From UBA2357 sp002344625 (GTDB lineage: Bacteria > Pseudomonadota > Gammaproteobacteria > Burkholderiales > Rhodocyclaceae): DNA of 64,000 nt. Shown one piece after another: positions 24,195-32,160 of this stretch. The position numbers and the translations under genes are program-made. The first letter of the stretch is position 1, and every line of letters begins with the position of its first letter. Location: NCBI GenBank assembly GCA_937995335.1, contig CALKIH010000015.1, positions 1-64,000 of the forward strand. The letters are read 5' to 3'. The notes under the pieces are model-generated. The model was given only the letters and a program-made list of their open reading frames with translations, was not told the origin of the DNA and did no database searches.

Positions 24195-24295
24195 CGGAGT
24201 ACCCATGGGCGAATTACCACGAATGCGCCGCGATCGACCGGCCACTCGACCACGCCGAAATGGCGCGCCTTGGGCGAGGTCCGACGTCCGCATGA
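24195..24295 (+). pseudogene. Second AIDRPL-family N-terminal fragment
   Basis: This frame reads SEYPWANYHECAAIDRPLDH, AEMARLGRGPTSA and stop. It is clearly related to the start of the broken gene at 8652: over 45 aligned bases around AIDRPL I count 39 identities. Only the first 30 or so codons remain. It ends 3 bp before the glcF stop on the other strand. The two fragments share the plus orientation and bracket the toxin-antitoxin/CRISPR-Cas block. Confidence 0.6.
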
Positions 24296-24297
24296 GT

Positions 24298-25218
24298 TTA
24301 CTGGCCAGGCGCCAGAGCCTCGTCCACCACCTCCACCCAGTGCTTCACCGGTGTGCTCGTGCCGGATTGCAGGTGCGTGATGCAGCCGACGTTGGCCGAG
24401 ATCACGCAGTGCGGCTCCAGGGCTGACAGGTGGCCGAGCTTGCGGTCGCGCAGCTGGTAGGCGAGCGTGGGCTGGAGCACCGAGTAGGTGCCGGCCGAGC
24501 CGCAGCAGAGGTGGCTTTCCGTGCGGGCCACGGTGACGTCGAAGCCCAGGGCGCCCAGATGCTCCTCGATGCCGCCGCGCAGGCGCTGGCCGTGCTGCAG
24601 CGTGCACGGGGGGTGGAATGCCAGCCGTCTGGCTTCGCCGACATGGACCTTGTCCTTCAGCGCGGGGACCAGATCTGGCAGCAGTTCGCTCAGGTCGCGG
24701 GCCAGGGCGCTCACCCGTGCGGCCCTGGCGGCATAGGCCGGGTCGTGCGCCAGCGCATGGCCGTATTCCTTGATCATGACGCCGCAGCCCGAGGCGTTCA
24801 GCACGATGGCCTCCACCGCGCCGGACGTGATATGCGGCCACCAGGCGTCGATGTTGCGCCGCATGTCGGCGAGCCCGCCTTCGGCGTCGCCCAGGTGGCT
24901 GCGGATCGCGCCGCAGCAGCCGGCCTCGCCGGCGACGACGACTTCGATGCCGGCCGCATCGAGCACGCGCACCGTGGCGTGATTGATGCCGGGCAGCATC
25001 GAGGGCTGCACACAGCCGGCCAGCATCAGCACCTTGCGTGGATGGGTGCGATGGGGCCGCGCAGCGGCGCGTGCTGCGCCCGCTGCCGGCACCTTGTTCT
25101 GCAGCTTGGCTGGGAGCAACGGCCTGAGGATGCGGCCCAGCTTCAGCGCGGGTGAGAACAGCGGCGAGGTGAGGCCTTCGCGGCTGTTCTTGAATTCGGG
25201 GGCGAGGGTAGTTTGCAT
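24298..25218 (-). CDS. glcF: Glycolate oxidase iron-sulfur subunit GlcF, lacking the [4Fe-4S] N-terminus
   Basis: GlcF passes electrons from the GlcDE flavoprotein to the quinone pool. Here it has 306 residues, against about 400-410 in E. coli and most bacteria. The first 16 residues (MQTTLAPEFKNSREGL) are a normal GlcF start, but they run straight into TSPLFSPALKLGRILRPLLP, which normally follows the ferredoxin domain. All eight cysteines of the two CxxCxxC...CP clusters are therefore missing. The two CCG-type (DUF224) domains are intact: GCVQPSM, GEAGCCGA, NASGCGVMIKEYG, SHLCCGSAGTYS. The break point coincides with the motif REGL, which in relatives occurs both near the start and just before the CCG domains. 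It may be a real in-frame deletion or an assembly collapse. Confidence 0.8.
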   Translation of the reverse strand: MQTTLAPEFKNSREGLTSPLFSPALKLGRILRPLLPAKLQNKVPAAGAARAAARPHRTHPRKVLMLAGCVQPSMLPGINHATVRVLDAAGIEVVVAGEAGCCGAIRSHLGDAEGGLADMRRNIDAWWPHITSGAVEAIVLNASGCGVMIKEYGHALAHDPAYAARAARVSALARDLSELLPDLVPALKDKVHVGEARRLAFHPPCTLQHGQRLRGGIEEHLGALGFDVTVARTESHLCCGSAGTYSVLQPTLAYQLRDRKLGHLSALEPHCVISANVGCITHLQSGTSTPVKHWVEVVDEALAPGQ

Positions 25219-25245
25219 GGTGGTTTTCTTCGAAGGGTTCCTGGG

Positions 25246-25959
25246 TCAGAACAGCCGGCCGATCAGAGGGATCAGCAGGGCGGCGAGGATGGCCTGGATG
25301 CCGAAGGCGAGCCCGGCATAGACGCCGGCGTCCGGATGGACCTGCATCGCGCGCGCCGCGCCGAGGCCGTGCGACACGGTGCCGAGCGCATAGCCGCGCA
25401 CTTCGGGGGCGCGGATGCGCAGCATGTCGAGCAGGTACTTCGCACTGATCGCCCCGACCAGGCCGGTCAGTACGACGAAGGCGGCGGCCAGGGCGGGGAT
25501 GCCGCCCAACTGCTCGGCGATGCCCATCGCCACCGGTGCGGTCACCGATTTCGGCGCCAGCGAGTAGAGCACCGACGGCGGCATGCCGAGCGCCCAGCCG
25601 ATGGCGACGGCGCTGCCGGCCGCGGTGGCGCCACCGGCGAGCGCCGCGGCGAACAGCGCCACCGCCCGCGCGCGCAGTTCGCTGCGGCGCAGCCACAATG
25701 GCCAGGCCAGCGCCACGACTGCGGGGCCGAGCAGGAAGTGGATGTACTGCGCGCCGGAGAAGTAGCTCGGGTAGGAGGTGCCGGTGAGCATCAACAGCAG
25801 GATCAGGACGACGACCGACCACAGCACCGGGTTGGCCAGCGGCGCCTGGCCGGCACGCCGGTAGAGCGCCGTCGCAATGCCGTACACCGTCAGTGTCGCG
25901 GTCAGGCCGAAGAGCGGGGTGGCGGACAGATAGACCCAGACATCGACGAAGTTGCGCAT
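25246..25959 (-). CDS. lrgB: LrgB-family membrane protein
   Basis: This 237-residue, highly hydrophobic protein has the LrgB/YohK signature: SYPSYFSGAQYIHFLLGPAV early, SVLYSLAPKSVTAPVAMGI in the middle and GLAFGIQAILAALLIPLIGR at the end, with six to eight predicted helices. In Gram-positives LrgAB modulates autolysis, and newer work links LrgAB to pyruvate uptake; in plants the fused homologue PLGG1 exports glycolate and imports glycerate across the plastid envelope. Here it starts 6 bp after lrgA and lies between glcE and glcF, so transport of glycolate or glycerate is the most natural inference. The substrate is not proven. Confidence 0.88.
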   Translation of the reverse strand: MRNFVDVWVYLSATPLFGLTATLTVYGIATALYRRAGQAPLANPVLWSVVVLILLLMLTGTSYPSYFSGAQYIHFLLGPAVVALAWPLWLRRSELRARAVALFAAALAGGATAAGSAVAIGWALGMPPSVLYSLAPKSVTAPVAMGIAEQLGGIPALAAAFVVLTGLVGAISAKYLLDMLRIRAPEVRGYALGTVSHGLGAARAMQVHPDAGVYAGLAFGIQAILAALLIPLIGRLF

Positions 25960-25965
25960 GGCCGT

Positions 25966-26331
25966 TCAGCTCCGAGGGGCCAGCAGCGCGCGCAGCACCA
26001 GCGCGGTCACCGCCATGCCGATCCAGGTGGATAGTGTGACGGTCGCCAGCATGCGCAGGCCGAACTGGCCGATCAGCCCGAGGTGTTCCATGACGCCGAC
26101 GCCGACCGGCACGAACAGCAGCGACAGATGGGCGAGCAGCGGACCGGCCGCGCCGGCCACCGGTTCGCGCACCGGCGCCCAGCTCAAGAGCGGCAGCAGG
26201 AGCAGCAGGCCGACCAGCGGGCCGGGCAGGATGGGCACCGCGCCGGTGCGGGCGAGCACCTCGCCGATGGCCTGGAACACCAGCAGCACGGTCAGGCCCG
26301 TCACCGCGTTCATGTCGACGCCGGCCTTCAT
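25966..26331 (-). CDS. lrgA: LrgA/CidA-family membrane protein
   Basis: This 121-residue protein begins at 26331 (MKAGVDMNAVTGLTVLLVFQ), overlapping the glcE stop as TGATG; an internal ATG (MNAVTGL) 18 bases later is an alternative. It has four hydrophobic helices and the family motif PILPGPLVGLLLLLPLLSW, followed by LSLLFVPVGVGVMEH. LrgA and LrgB act together; they correspond to the N- and C-terminal halves of plant PLGG1. The translational coupling to glcE ties it to glycolate oxidation rather than to cell-lysis control. Confidence 0.88.
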   Translation of the reverse strand: MKAGVDMNAVTGLTVLLVFQAIGEVLARTGAVPILPGPLVGLLLLLPLLSWAPVREPVAGAAGPLLAHLSLLFVPVGVGVMEHLGLIGQFGLRMLATVTLSTWIGMAVTALVLRALLAPRS

Positions 26332-27416
26332 CACAGACCGGGGTAGAGGCGGCCGGGGTTGAAGAGGCCACAGGGGTCGAAGGCCTGCTTCATGCGCTGA
26401 TGGATGGCCATCAGCGCCGCCGGCGGCGCGGTGAACACGCTGGCTGATTTGTCTGTGGCGCGGAACAGCGTCGCGTGGCCGCCGGCCTGCGCTGCCGCGG
26501 CGCGGACCGTCTCCGCCGGCGCGTCGGTGCGCCACCAGCGCAGGGCGCCGCCCCATTCGATGAACTGGCTGCCCGGCAGGCCGAGGGGGGCCGCCGTGTC
26601 CGGCACCGACAGCCGCCACAGACAGGATGCGGCGGCATCCCCGGTGCCGGCGCGGAAGAACGGGTGGCGGTGGTCGCGCACCGCATCCCACCAGCCGGCG
26701 TCATCCTCCAGGCGGGTGCCGCCCAGCGTGGCGCATGCCGCCTGCACCGCGGCCCGGGCGCCGCGCAGGCGCAGATGCAGACGGCCGTCGTGCCACGTGC
26801 TGGCATTCACCGGCAGCGGCTGGGCGCCCAATGCGTTGAGCCTGTCGAGCGCCTCGGTTTCGCCGAGCCCGAAGACCAGGGTCGCGCTGGCCGGTGCCAC
26901 CGGCAGCACCTTCAGCGACACTTCACAGATCGGGCCGAGGATGCCCAGCGAGCCGGCCAGCAGGCGCGACACGTCGTAGCCGGCGACGTTCTTCATCACC
27001 TGCCCGCCGAAGCTGAGGACTTCGCCGCGGCCGTTCAGCAGGGTGGCGCCGAGGACGTAGTCGCGCACCGCGCCGGCACTTGCCCGCGCCGGGCCGGCCA
27101 GGCCGGCGGCGACCATGCCGCCGATGGTGCCGCCGGCGCCGAAGCGCGGCGGCTCGAAGGGCAGGCACTGGCCCCGCTCCGCCAGCGCAGCCTCGACGTC
27201 GGCCAGCGGCGTGCCGGCGCGCGCGGTGATGACCAACTCGGTGGGTTCGTAGCTGCTGATGCCGGCGAGTGCGCGCATGTCCAGCGCCTCGCCGCATGCG
27301 GCCTCGCCGTAGAAGGCCTTGGTGCCGCCGCCGCGGATGTCGAGTGCGGTTTTCTGCGCGAGCGCGGCGTGCACCTGGTCGAGCACGCGCCGCAGCGCCG
27401 GGTCTTGTGTGTCCAT
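26331..27416 (-). CDS. glcE: Glycolate oxidase subunit GlcE (FAD-binding)
   Basis: This 361-residue FAD-binding subunit starts at 27416 (MDTQDPALRRVLDQVHAALA), overlapping the glcD stop as TGATG. The PCMH-type FAD domain is clear: LDIRGGGTKAFYGEA, YEPTELVITARAGTPL, LPFEPPRFGAGGTIGG, VLGATLLNGRGEVLSFGGQV and KNVAGYDVSRLLAGSLG. The C-terminal half ends FDPCGLFNPGRLYPGL, the usual GlcD/GlcE terminus. It works with GlcD and GlcF to oxidise glycolate to glyoxylate at the inner membrane. Length is normal (about 350). It is followed not by glcF but by lrgAB. Confidence 0.95.
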   Translation of the reverse strand: MDTQDPALRRVLDQVHAALAQKTALDIRGGGTKAFYGEAACGEALDMRALAGISSYEPTELVITARAGTPLADVEAALAERGQCLPFEPPRFGAGGTIGGMVAAGLAGPARASAGAVRDYVLGATLLNGRGEVLSFGGQVMKNVAGYDVSRLLAGSLGILGPICEVSLKVLPVAPASATLVFGLGETEALDRLNALGAQPLPVNASTWHDGRLHLRLRGARAAVQAACATLGGTRLEDDAGWWDAVRDHRHPFFRAGTGDAAASCLWRLSVPDTAAPLGLPGSQFIEWGGALRWWRTDAPAETVRAAAAQAGGHATLFRATDKSASVFTAPPAALMAIHQRMKQAFDPCGLFNPGRLYPGL

Positions 27417-28936
27417 CAGAACCTCGGAAGATCGGGGAAAGGCAGCAGGCCGCGGCGCACGTGCATCTTTCCGTACTCGGCGCAGCGGTGCAGCGTGGGG
27501 ATCACCTTGCCGGGGTTGAGCAGCCCGGCCGGGTCGAAGGCGCGCTTGAGTGCGAACATCTGCTCGCACTCGGCGGGCGAGAATTGCACGCACATGGAAT
27601 TGAGCTTCTCGATGCCCACGCCGTGCTCGCCGGTGACGGTGCCGCCCAGGCGCACGCTGGTTTCCAGGATGTCGGCGCCGAACAGTTCGCAGCGGTGCAG
27701 TTCGTCGGGGTCGTTGGCGTCGAACAGGATCAGCGGGTGCAGGTTGCCGTCGCCGGCGTGGAACACGTTCACGCAGCGCAGCCCGTACTTGCTTTCCATC
27801 GTCTCGATCGCCATCAGCATCTCCGCCAGGCGCTTGCGCGGGATGGTGGAATCCATGCACATGTAGTCGGGGCTGATCCGCCCGGTGGCGGGAAAGGCGT
27901 TCTTGCGTCCGCTCCAGAACTTGAGGCGCTGCGCCTCGTCGGCGCTGACCGCGATGCGCGTGGCGCCGCTGTCCTCGAGCACCGCGGTCATGCGCCCGAT
28001 CTCTTCCTCCACCTCTTCCGGCGTGCCGTCGCTCTCGCACAGCAGGATGGCGGCGGCGTCGAGGTCGTAGCCGGCATGGACGAAATCCTCGACCGCGGCG
28101 GTCATGCGCTTGTCCATCAGTTCGAGTCCGGCCGGGATGATGCCGGCGGCGATGACGTTCGAGACCGCCCGGCCGGCGGACTCGACGTCGCCGAAGCTGG
28201 CCATGACGCAGCGCGCCAGCCGGGGGATGGGCAGCAGGCGGACGGTGACTTCGGTGACCACCGCGAGCATGCCTTCGCTGCCGATCATCACGGTCGCCAG
28301 GTCCAGTCCCGGCGCGTCCAGCGCCGCGCCGCCGAACGCCACCGGCTCGCCTTCCACCGTGAAGCCGCGGATGTGCAGCACGTTGTGCAGGGTCAGGCCG
28401 TATTTCAAACAGTGCACCCCGCCGGAATTCTCGGCCACGTTGCCGCCGATGGTGCAGGCGATCTGGCTCGACGGGTCGGGCGCGTAATACAGGCCGAACT
28501 CCCGCGCCGCCTCGCTGATCGCCAGGTTGCGCACGCCGCACTGCACGGTGGCGGTGCGGGCGCGCGGGTCCAGGTCGAGGATGCGGTTGAACTTCGCCAG
28601 CGACAGCGTGACGCCCTCGGGATGCGGCATCGCCCCGCCGGACAGGCCGGTGCCCGCGCCGCGCGCCACCACCGGGACCTTCAGCCGGTGGCAGACGCGC
28701 AGCACCTCCGCCACCTGCGCGCCGGTTTCCGGCAGCGCCACCACCAGCGGCAGCGCCCGGTAGGCCGACAGGCCGTCGCATTCGTACGGCGTGGTGTCCT
28801 CCCTGCGGAACAGGATGGCATGGGGCGGCAGCACCGCCGCCAGGGCGGCCACCACCTCCGCCTGGCCGGGCCCGGAGCGGGCAGGGCCGGGCGGCAGATC
28901 TTCTGCGGTGGCGCGCAGCGCGAATCCGTCAGGCAT
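27416..28936 (-). CDS. glcD: Glycolate oxidase subunit GlcD
   Basis: This 506-residue FAD-linked catalytic subunit starts at 28936 (MPDGFALRATAEDLPPGP) with AAGGGG 6-9 bases upstream. Key features: PLVVALPETGAQVAEVLRVC, VPVVARGAGTGLSGGAMP (FAD pyrophosphate loop), YAPDPSSQIACTIGGNVAEN, and the C-terminal NVFHAGDGNLHPLILFD and GGTVTGEHGVGIEK with the metal/substrate histidines. It belongs to the D-lactate/glycolate oxidase family and converts glycolate (possibly also D-lactate) to glyoxylate. Length matches E. coli GlcD (499). The start overlaps the end of the uspA-like gene by 8 bp, placing it in the same transcript. Confidence 0.95.
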   Translation of the reverse strand: MPDGFALRATAEDLPPGPARSGPGQAEVVAALAAVLPPHAILFRREDTTPYECDGLSAYRALPLVVALPETGAQVAEVLRVCHRLKVPVVARGAGTGLSGGAMPHPEGVTLSLAKFNRILDLDPRARTATVQCGVRNLAISEAAREFGLYYAPDPSSQIACTIGGNVAENSGGVHCLKYGLTLHNVLHIRGFTVEGEPVAFGGAALDAPGLDLATVMIGSEGMLAVVTEVTVRLLPIPRLARCVMASFGDVESAGRAVSNVIAAGIIPAGLELMDKRMTAAVEDFVHAGYDLDAAAILLCESDGTPEEVEEEIGRMTAVLEDSGATRIAVSADEAQRLKFWSGRKNAFPATGRISPDYMCMDSTIPRKRLAEMLMAIETMESKYGLRCVNVFHAGDGNLHPLILFDANDPDELHRCELFGADILETSVRLGGTVTGEHGVGIEKLNSMCVQFSPAECEQMFALKRAFDPAGLLNPGKVIPTLHRCAEYGKMHVRRGLLPFPDLPRF

Positions 28937-29426
28937 GCCGCGCCCCTTCGGCCGCGGCACCGGAAGCCTGCGCCTCGCCTTCGCGTACCAGCATCAGCGA
29001 GGTGGCCGCGATGCGGACCAGGTTCTCCGCCACGCTGCCGACCAGCAGGCGCTCGAAACCGCGGCGGCCGTGGGTGCCGATGACGACCAGGTCGGCATTC
29101 CATGTCCGCGCGGCATCGGCAATCACTTCGGCGACGCGGCGGCGGGTGGATTCCACCAGTACCCGCTCCGCCTGCAGGCCGCTTGCGCCGGCAGCGGCCA
29201 CCGCCGCGTCGAGCAGGCTGTTGCCGCTGTGGCACATCTCTGCCTTGACCTTGTCGACATCGATGTAGGTGCCCAGGCCCATGCCGTGCTGGGTGATCGG
29301 GGCTTCGTCCGCGACGTGGGCGACGCACAGCGCGGCCCCCAGCATCCGCGCGAGGTTTATGGCTTCGTCCAGGGCCTTGGCGGACGTGGCGCTGTCGTCG
29401 ATGGCGACCAGAATGCGTGTGTACAT
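28929..29426 (-). CDS. Universal stress protein, UspA family
   Basis: This 165-residue protein begins MYTRILVAIDDSATSAKALD, the classical UspA strand-helix opening, and ends with the ATP-binding signature GTHGRRGFERLLVGSVAENL. It should bind ATP as a dimer. It lies between the permease (17 bp upstream) and glcD (8-bp overlap), so it is co-expressed with glycolate uptake and oxidation. Whether it regulates the permease or responds to energy status is unknown; UspA proteins next to transporters are common. Confidence 0.92.
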   Translation of the reverse strand: MYTRILVAIDDSATSAKALDEAINLARMLGAALCVAHVADEAPITQHGMGLGTYIDVDKVKAEMCHSGNSLLDAAVAAAGASGLQAERVLVESTRRRVAEVIADAARTWNADLVVIGTHGRRGFERLLVGSVAENLVRIAATSLMLVREGEAQASGAAAEGARHA

Positions 29427-29442
29427 ATGGGTGCTCCCGGAA

Positions 29443-31104
29443 TCAATGAACGACCATCAGGGTGAAGGGCCAGACATAGGCCTGCAGCATCACCAGCGCA
29501 CCCACCAGGCACGCCAGTGCGATCGAGTGGAAGAACACGTAGCGCAGGATGTCGCCCTCGTGGTTGAACCAGCGCGTGGCGGTCGAGGCGACCACGATGG
29601 ACTGCGCGTCGATCATCTTGCCCATCACGCCGCCCGAGCTGTTGGCGGCGCCCATCAGGTTGGGCGACAGGTCGAGCTGCTCGGCCGCGACCTTCTGCAT
29701 GCCGCCGAACAGCACGTTGGAGGCGGTGTCCGAACCGGTCAGCGCCACCCCGATCCAGCCCATCAGGGTGCCGAAGAAGGGGTACAGCATGCCGGTGTTG
29801 GCGAACGCCAGGCCCAGCGTGGTGTCGGTGCCGGAGTAGCGCGTCAGCGTGCCCAGCGCCAGCATCAGCACGATGGTCAGCAGCGAATACCTGACCAGCC
29901 ACGCCGTGCGGAAGAAGGTGCGCACGATCGCGACCGGGTTGTACTTCATCACCACCGCGCTGACCATGGCCGCCAGCAGGATCGCGGTGCCGGTGGCCGA
30001 CAGCAGGTTCAGCGTATAGATGGCGGCCTCGGGATGCGGCGCGGGCACGACCGGCGGCACCTTGAAGATCAGGTTGTGCAGCCCTTCCATCTGGAAGGCG
30101 GGGGCGAAGATGCCGTTCAGCCAGGCCTTCACCGGCGGCAGCCCCCAGACGAAGACGAACACCGACAGGATCACCCATGGCGTCCACGCCGCGATCAGCG
30201 CTTCGCGGCTATGGCGCACCACCGGCTGCGGCGGCTTGGCCTCGGCGGCGCTCACGTCCTTGCCGCGCAGCGACGGCGAGGTCCAGATCTTCTTCGGCTG
30301 CCACACCCGCAGGAAGGCCACCAGGCACAGCATCGAAACGATGGCGGCGATGATGTCCACCAGCTCCGGCCCCATGAAGTTGGCCACCAGGAACTGCGGG
30401 ATCGCGAAGGACAGGCCGGTCACCAGGATCGCCGGCCAGATCTCCCACATGCCCTTGCGCCCGGCGAAGGCCCAGATTAGCCAGAACGGCACCAGCACCG
30501 AGAAGAACGGCAACTGGCGGCCGATCATCGCGGTGACTTCCATCAGGTCGTAGCCATGGACCTTGGCCAGGGTGATCACCGGCGTGCCCAGCGCGCCGAA
30601 GGCCACCGGCGCGGTATTGGCGATCAGCGACAGGCCCGAGGCCGCCAGCGGCGAGAAGCCCAGCCCGATCAGGATGGCCGCGGTCACCGCCACCGGCGTG
30701 CCGAAGCCGGCCGCGCCCTCGAAGAAGGCGCCGAAGCAGAAGGCGATCAGCAGCAGCTGGATGCGGCGGTCCTCGGTGATGCCCGACAGCGAGTCCTGCA
30801 GCACCTTGAAGCTGCCGTTCTGCTCCGTGAGCTGGTGCAGGAAGATGATGTTGAGCACGATCCAGCCGATCGGCAGCAGACCGGTGAAGCCGCCGAACAG
30901 CGCGGCGCGCCCGGCCATCTCGGCCGGCATGCCGTAGGCGAAGACGGCCACGATCAGCGCCGCGACCAGGCCCATGCCCGCCGCGATGTGCGCCTTGATG
31001 TGGAAGAAACCGAGTGCGGCGAGCATCACCACCACCGGTATCGCCGCCAGAGTGGTGGATATGAGCATGCTGCCGAATGGGTCGTAGACCTGTTGCCAGA
31101 CCAT
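29443..31104 (-). CDS. LctP/GlcA-family permease (glycolate or lactate)
   Basis: This 553-residue membrane protein with 12 or more helices is a full-length member of the L-lactate permease family: MVWQQVYDPFGSMLISTTLA, FGAFFEGAAGFGTPVAVTAA, ALGTPVITLAKVHGYD, and the C-terminal LMGAANSSGGVMGKMIDAQS. E. coli has two members, LldP (lactate) and GlcA (glycolate), both H+ symporters with overlapping substrates. Because it heads the operon with uspA, glcD, glcE, lrgAB and glcF, glycolate is the most likely substrate here. It is the first gene of the minus-strand operon; its promoter should lie in 31105-31427. Confidence 0.9.
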   Translation of the reverse strand: MVWQQVYDPFGSMLISTTLAAIPVVVMLAALGFFHIKAHIAAGMGLVAALIVAVFAYGMPAEMAGRAALFGGFTGLLPIGWIVLNIIFLHQLTEQNGSFKVLQDSLSGITEDRRIQLLLIAFCFGAFFEGAAGFGTPVAVTAAILIGLGFSPLAASGLSLIANTAPVAFGALGTPVITLAKVHGYDLMEVTAMIGRQLPFFSVLVPFWLIWAFAGRKGMWEIWPAILVTGLSFAIPQFLVANFMGPELVDIIAAIVSMLCLVAFLRVWQPKKIWTSPSLRGKDVSAAEAKPPQPVVRHSREALIAAWTPWVILSVFVFVWGLPPVKAWLNGIFAPAFQMEGLHNLIFKVPPVVPAPHPEAAIYTLNLLSATGTAILLAAMVSAVVMKYNPVAIVRTFFRTAWLVRYSLLTIVLMLALGTLTRYSGTDTTLGLAFANTGMLYPFFGTLMGWIGVALTGSDTASNVLFGGMQKVAAEQLDLSPNLMGAANSSGGVMGKMIDAQSIVVASTATRWFNHEGDILRYVFFHSIALACLVGALVMLQAYVWPFTLMVVH

Positions 31105-31427
31105 CGTTTGTCTCCATGATTGTTTGATTTTTTCCGGCCGTGGCGGCAGGGCCGCGATGCCGCTTTGCTTGCCCCGGCTGCCAGGAGCACCGGGTGACGG
31201 AGAAGTCTAGGGAAGCGGAACAGGGGCTGGTTTGATGATTTTTTGCCGGTGGTTTGCAGAAATTTCACCGCCATCCGGCGCTGGCACGCCCAACTGCGGT
31301 TTCCGGGTAGAAGCGGAAGGGCTCCCTGGTTCGGGCCTGCGCTGGGCGGCTTGCCCATCAGCGGATGGACACCACGCATTACCTTGACCATAATGATCAT
31401 AACGATCACTCTGGATGAGTAGCAGCC
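31105..31427. promoter_or_regulatory. Divergent promoter region, permease operon and toxin-antitoxin pair
   Basis: This 323-bp intergenic region serves the minus-strand permease operon and the plus-strand antitoxin gene. Near the antitoxin, TTGACC (31384-31389) could be a -35 element. The palindrome ATGATCAT (31393-31400), followed by AACGATCAC, sits 28-35 bp before the antitoxin ATG, a plausible autoregulatory operator. No clear terminator is seen. Confidence 0.4.
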
Positions 31428-31700
31428 ATGATCACTGAAGTCAGCGCCGTCAATTTCCGGCAGAACCTGGGCGAGATGCTCAACCAGGTGCAGTACCGCA
31501 ACGACAGCATCGTCATCAACAAGGATGGCAAGCCGGTCGCGGCACTGGTCGATGCAGAGTTGTTTGCCCGTATCCGGCGCATGCGGGAGCGCTTCGATAC
31601 GCTGAGTGGCCGCATCGTCGAGGCGTATGCCGAGGTACCGCTCGGAGAAGGCCTGGCCGAGATCGAGGCCGCCGTGGCCATGGAGCGTGGAAAACGCTGA
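31428..31700 (+). CDS. Phd/YefM-type antitoxin
   Basis: This 90-residue protein begins MITEVSAVNFRQNLGEMLNQ, followed by NDSIVINKDGKPVAALVD, the conserved fold of Phd/YefM antitoxins. It should bind its promoter and the PIN toxin encoded directly downstream. The stop overlaps the toxin start as TGATG, so translation is coupled. The C-terminal helix (GEGLAEIEAAVAMERGKR) is the expected toxin-binding tail. Confidence 0.88.
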   Translation: MITEVSAVNFRQNLGEMLNQVQYRNDSIVINKDGKPVAALVDAELFARIRRMRERFDTLSGRIVEAYAEVPLGEGLAEIEAAVAMERGKR

Positions 31701-32113
31701 TGCCGGGCCTGCGTGTCGTGCTCGATACCAATGTGCTGGTATCGGGCCTGGCCTATCCAGGCAGCGTGCCGGGGCGCATCGTCACGGCCTGGCGCCAGGG
31801 CGGGTTGGACGTGGTGTTGTCACGTTACATCCTGGACGAGATGGTGCGGGTGCTGCCGCGGCTGCCACGGGTGACGCTGAGCAGCGAGGAAATTCGCGAC
31901 CTGGGCGACAGCTTCATGTTCCTGGCCGACATCGTCGAGCCCTCCGGACCACGCGACGCGCAGCTTCGCGACCCGGCCGACCAGCCCGTGCTGCAGACGC
32001 TGCTGGCCAGCGCGGCAAACTACCTCGTCACCGGTGACAAGGACCTGTTGGCATTGGCCGATCGGTACCCCATCGTTACGCCGGCCGGGTTCTGGGCGCG
32101 CCACGGGGGATGA
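31700..32113 (+). CDS. PIN-domain toxin (TIGR00305-type)
   Basis: This 137-residue protein begins MPGLRVVLDTNVLVSGLAYP, the PIN-family active-site strand with the first conserved aspartate (D9). It also contains VVLSRYILDEMVRVLPR, DPADQPVLQTLLASAANYLV and TGDKDLLALAD, which supply the other acidic residues. This matches the TIGR00305 family of putative ribonuclease toxins, about 135-145 residues long. It is paired with the Phd-like antitoxin by a 1-bp overlap. The module separates the permease operon from glcG and the LysR genes. Confidence 0.88.
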   Translation: MPGLRVVLDTNVLVSGLAYPGSVPGRIVTAWRQGGLDVVLSRYILDEMVRVLPRLPRVTLSSEEIRDLGDSFMFLADIVEPSGPRDAQLRDPADQPVLQTLLASAANYLVTGDKDLLALADRYPIVTPAGFWARHGG

Positions 32114-32160
32114 CCGGATTATGTCGAGGGCGCAGCTTGCGTGCGTATTGGTTTGTGCAG

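Noticed and set aside
23165..26371. Open minus-strand frame of about 3.2 kb spanning HIRAN, WYL, glcF and lrgB regions
   Set aside because: Its translation is mostly Arg/Ala/Pro-rich out-of-frame GC sequence; only short parts match real genes, and the true genes lie in other frames.
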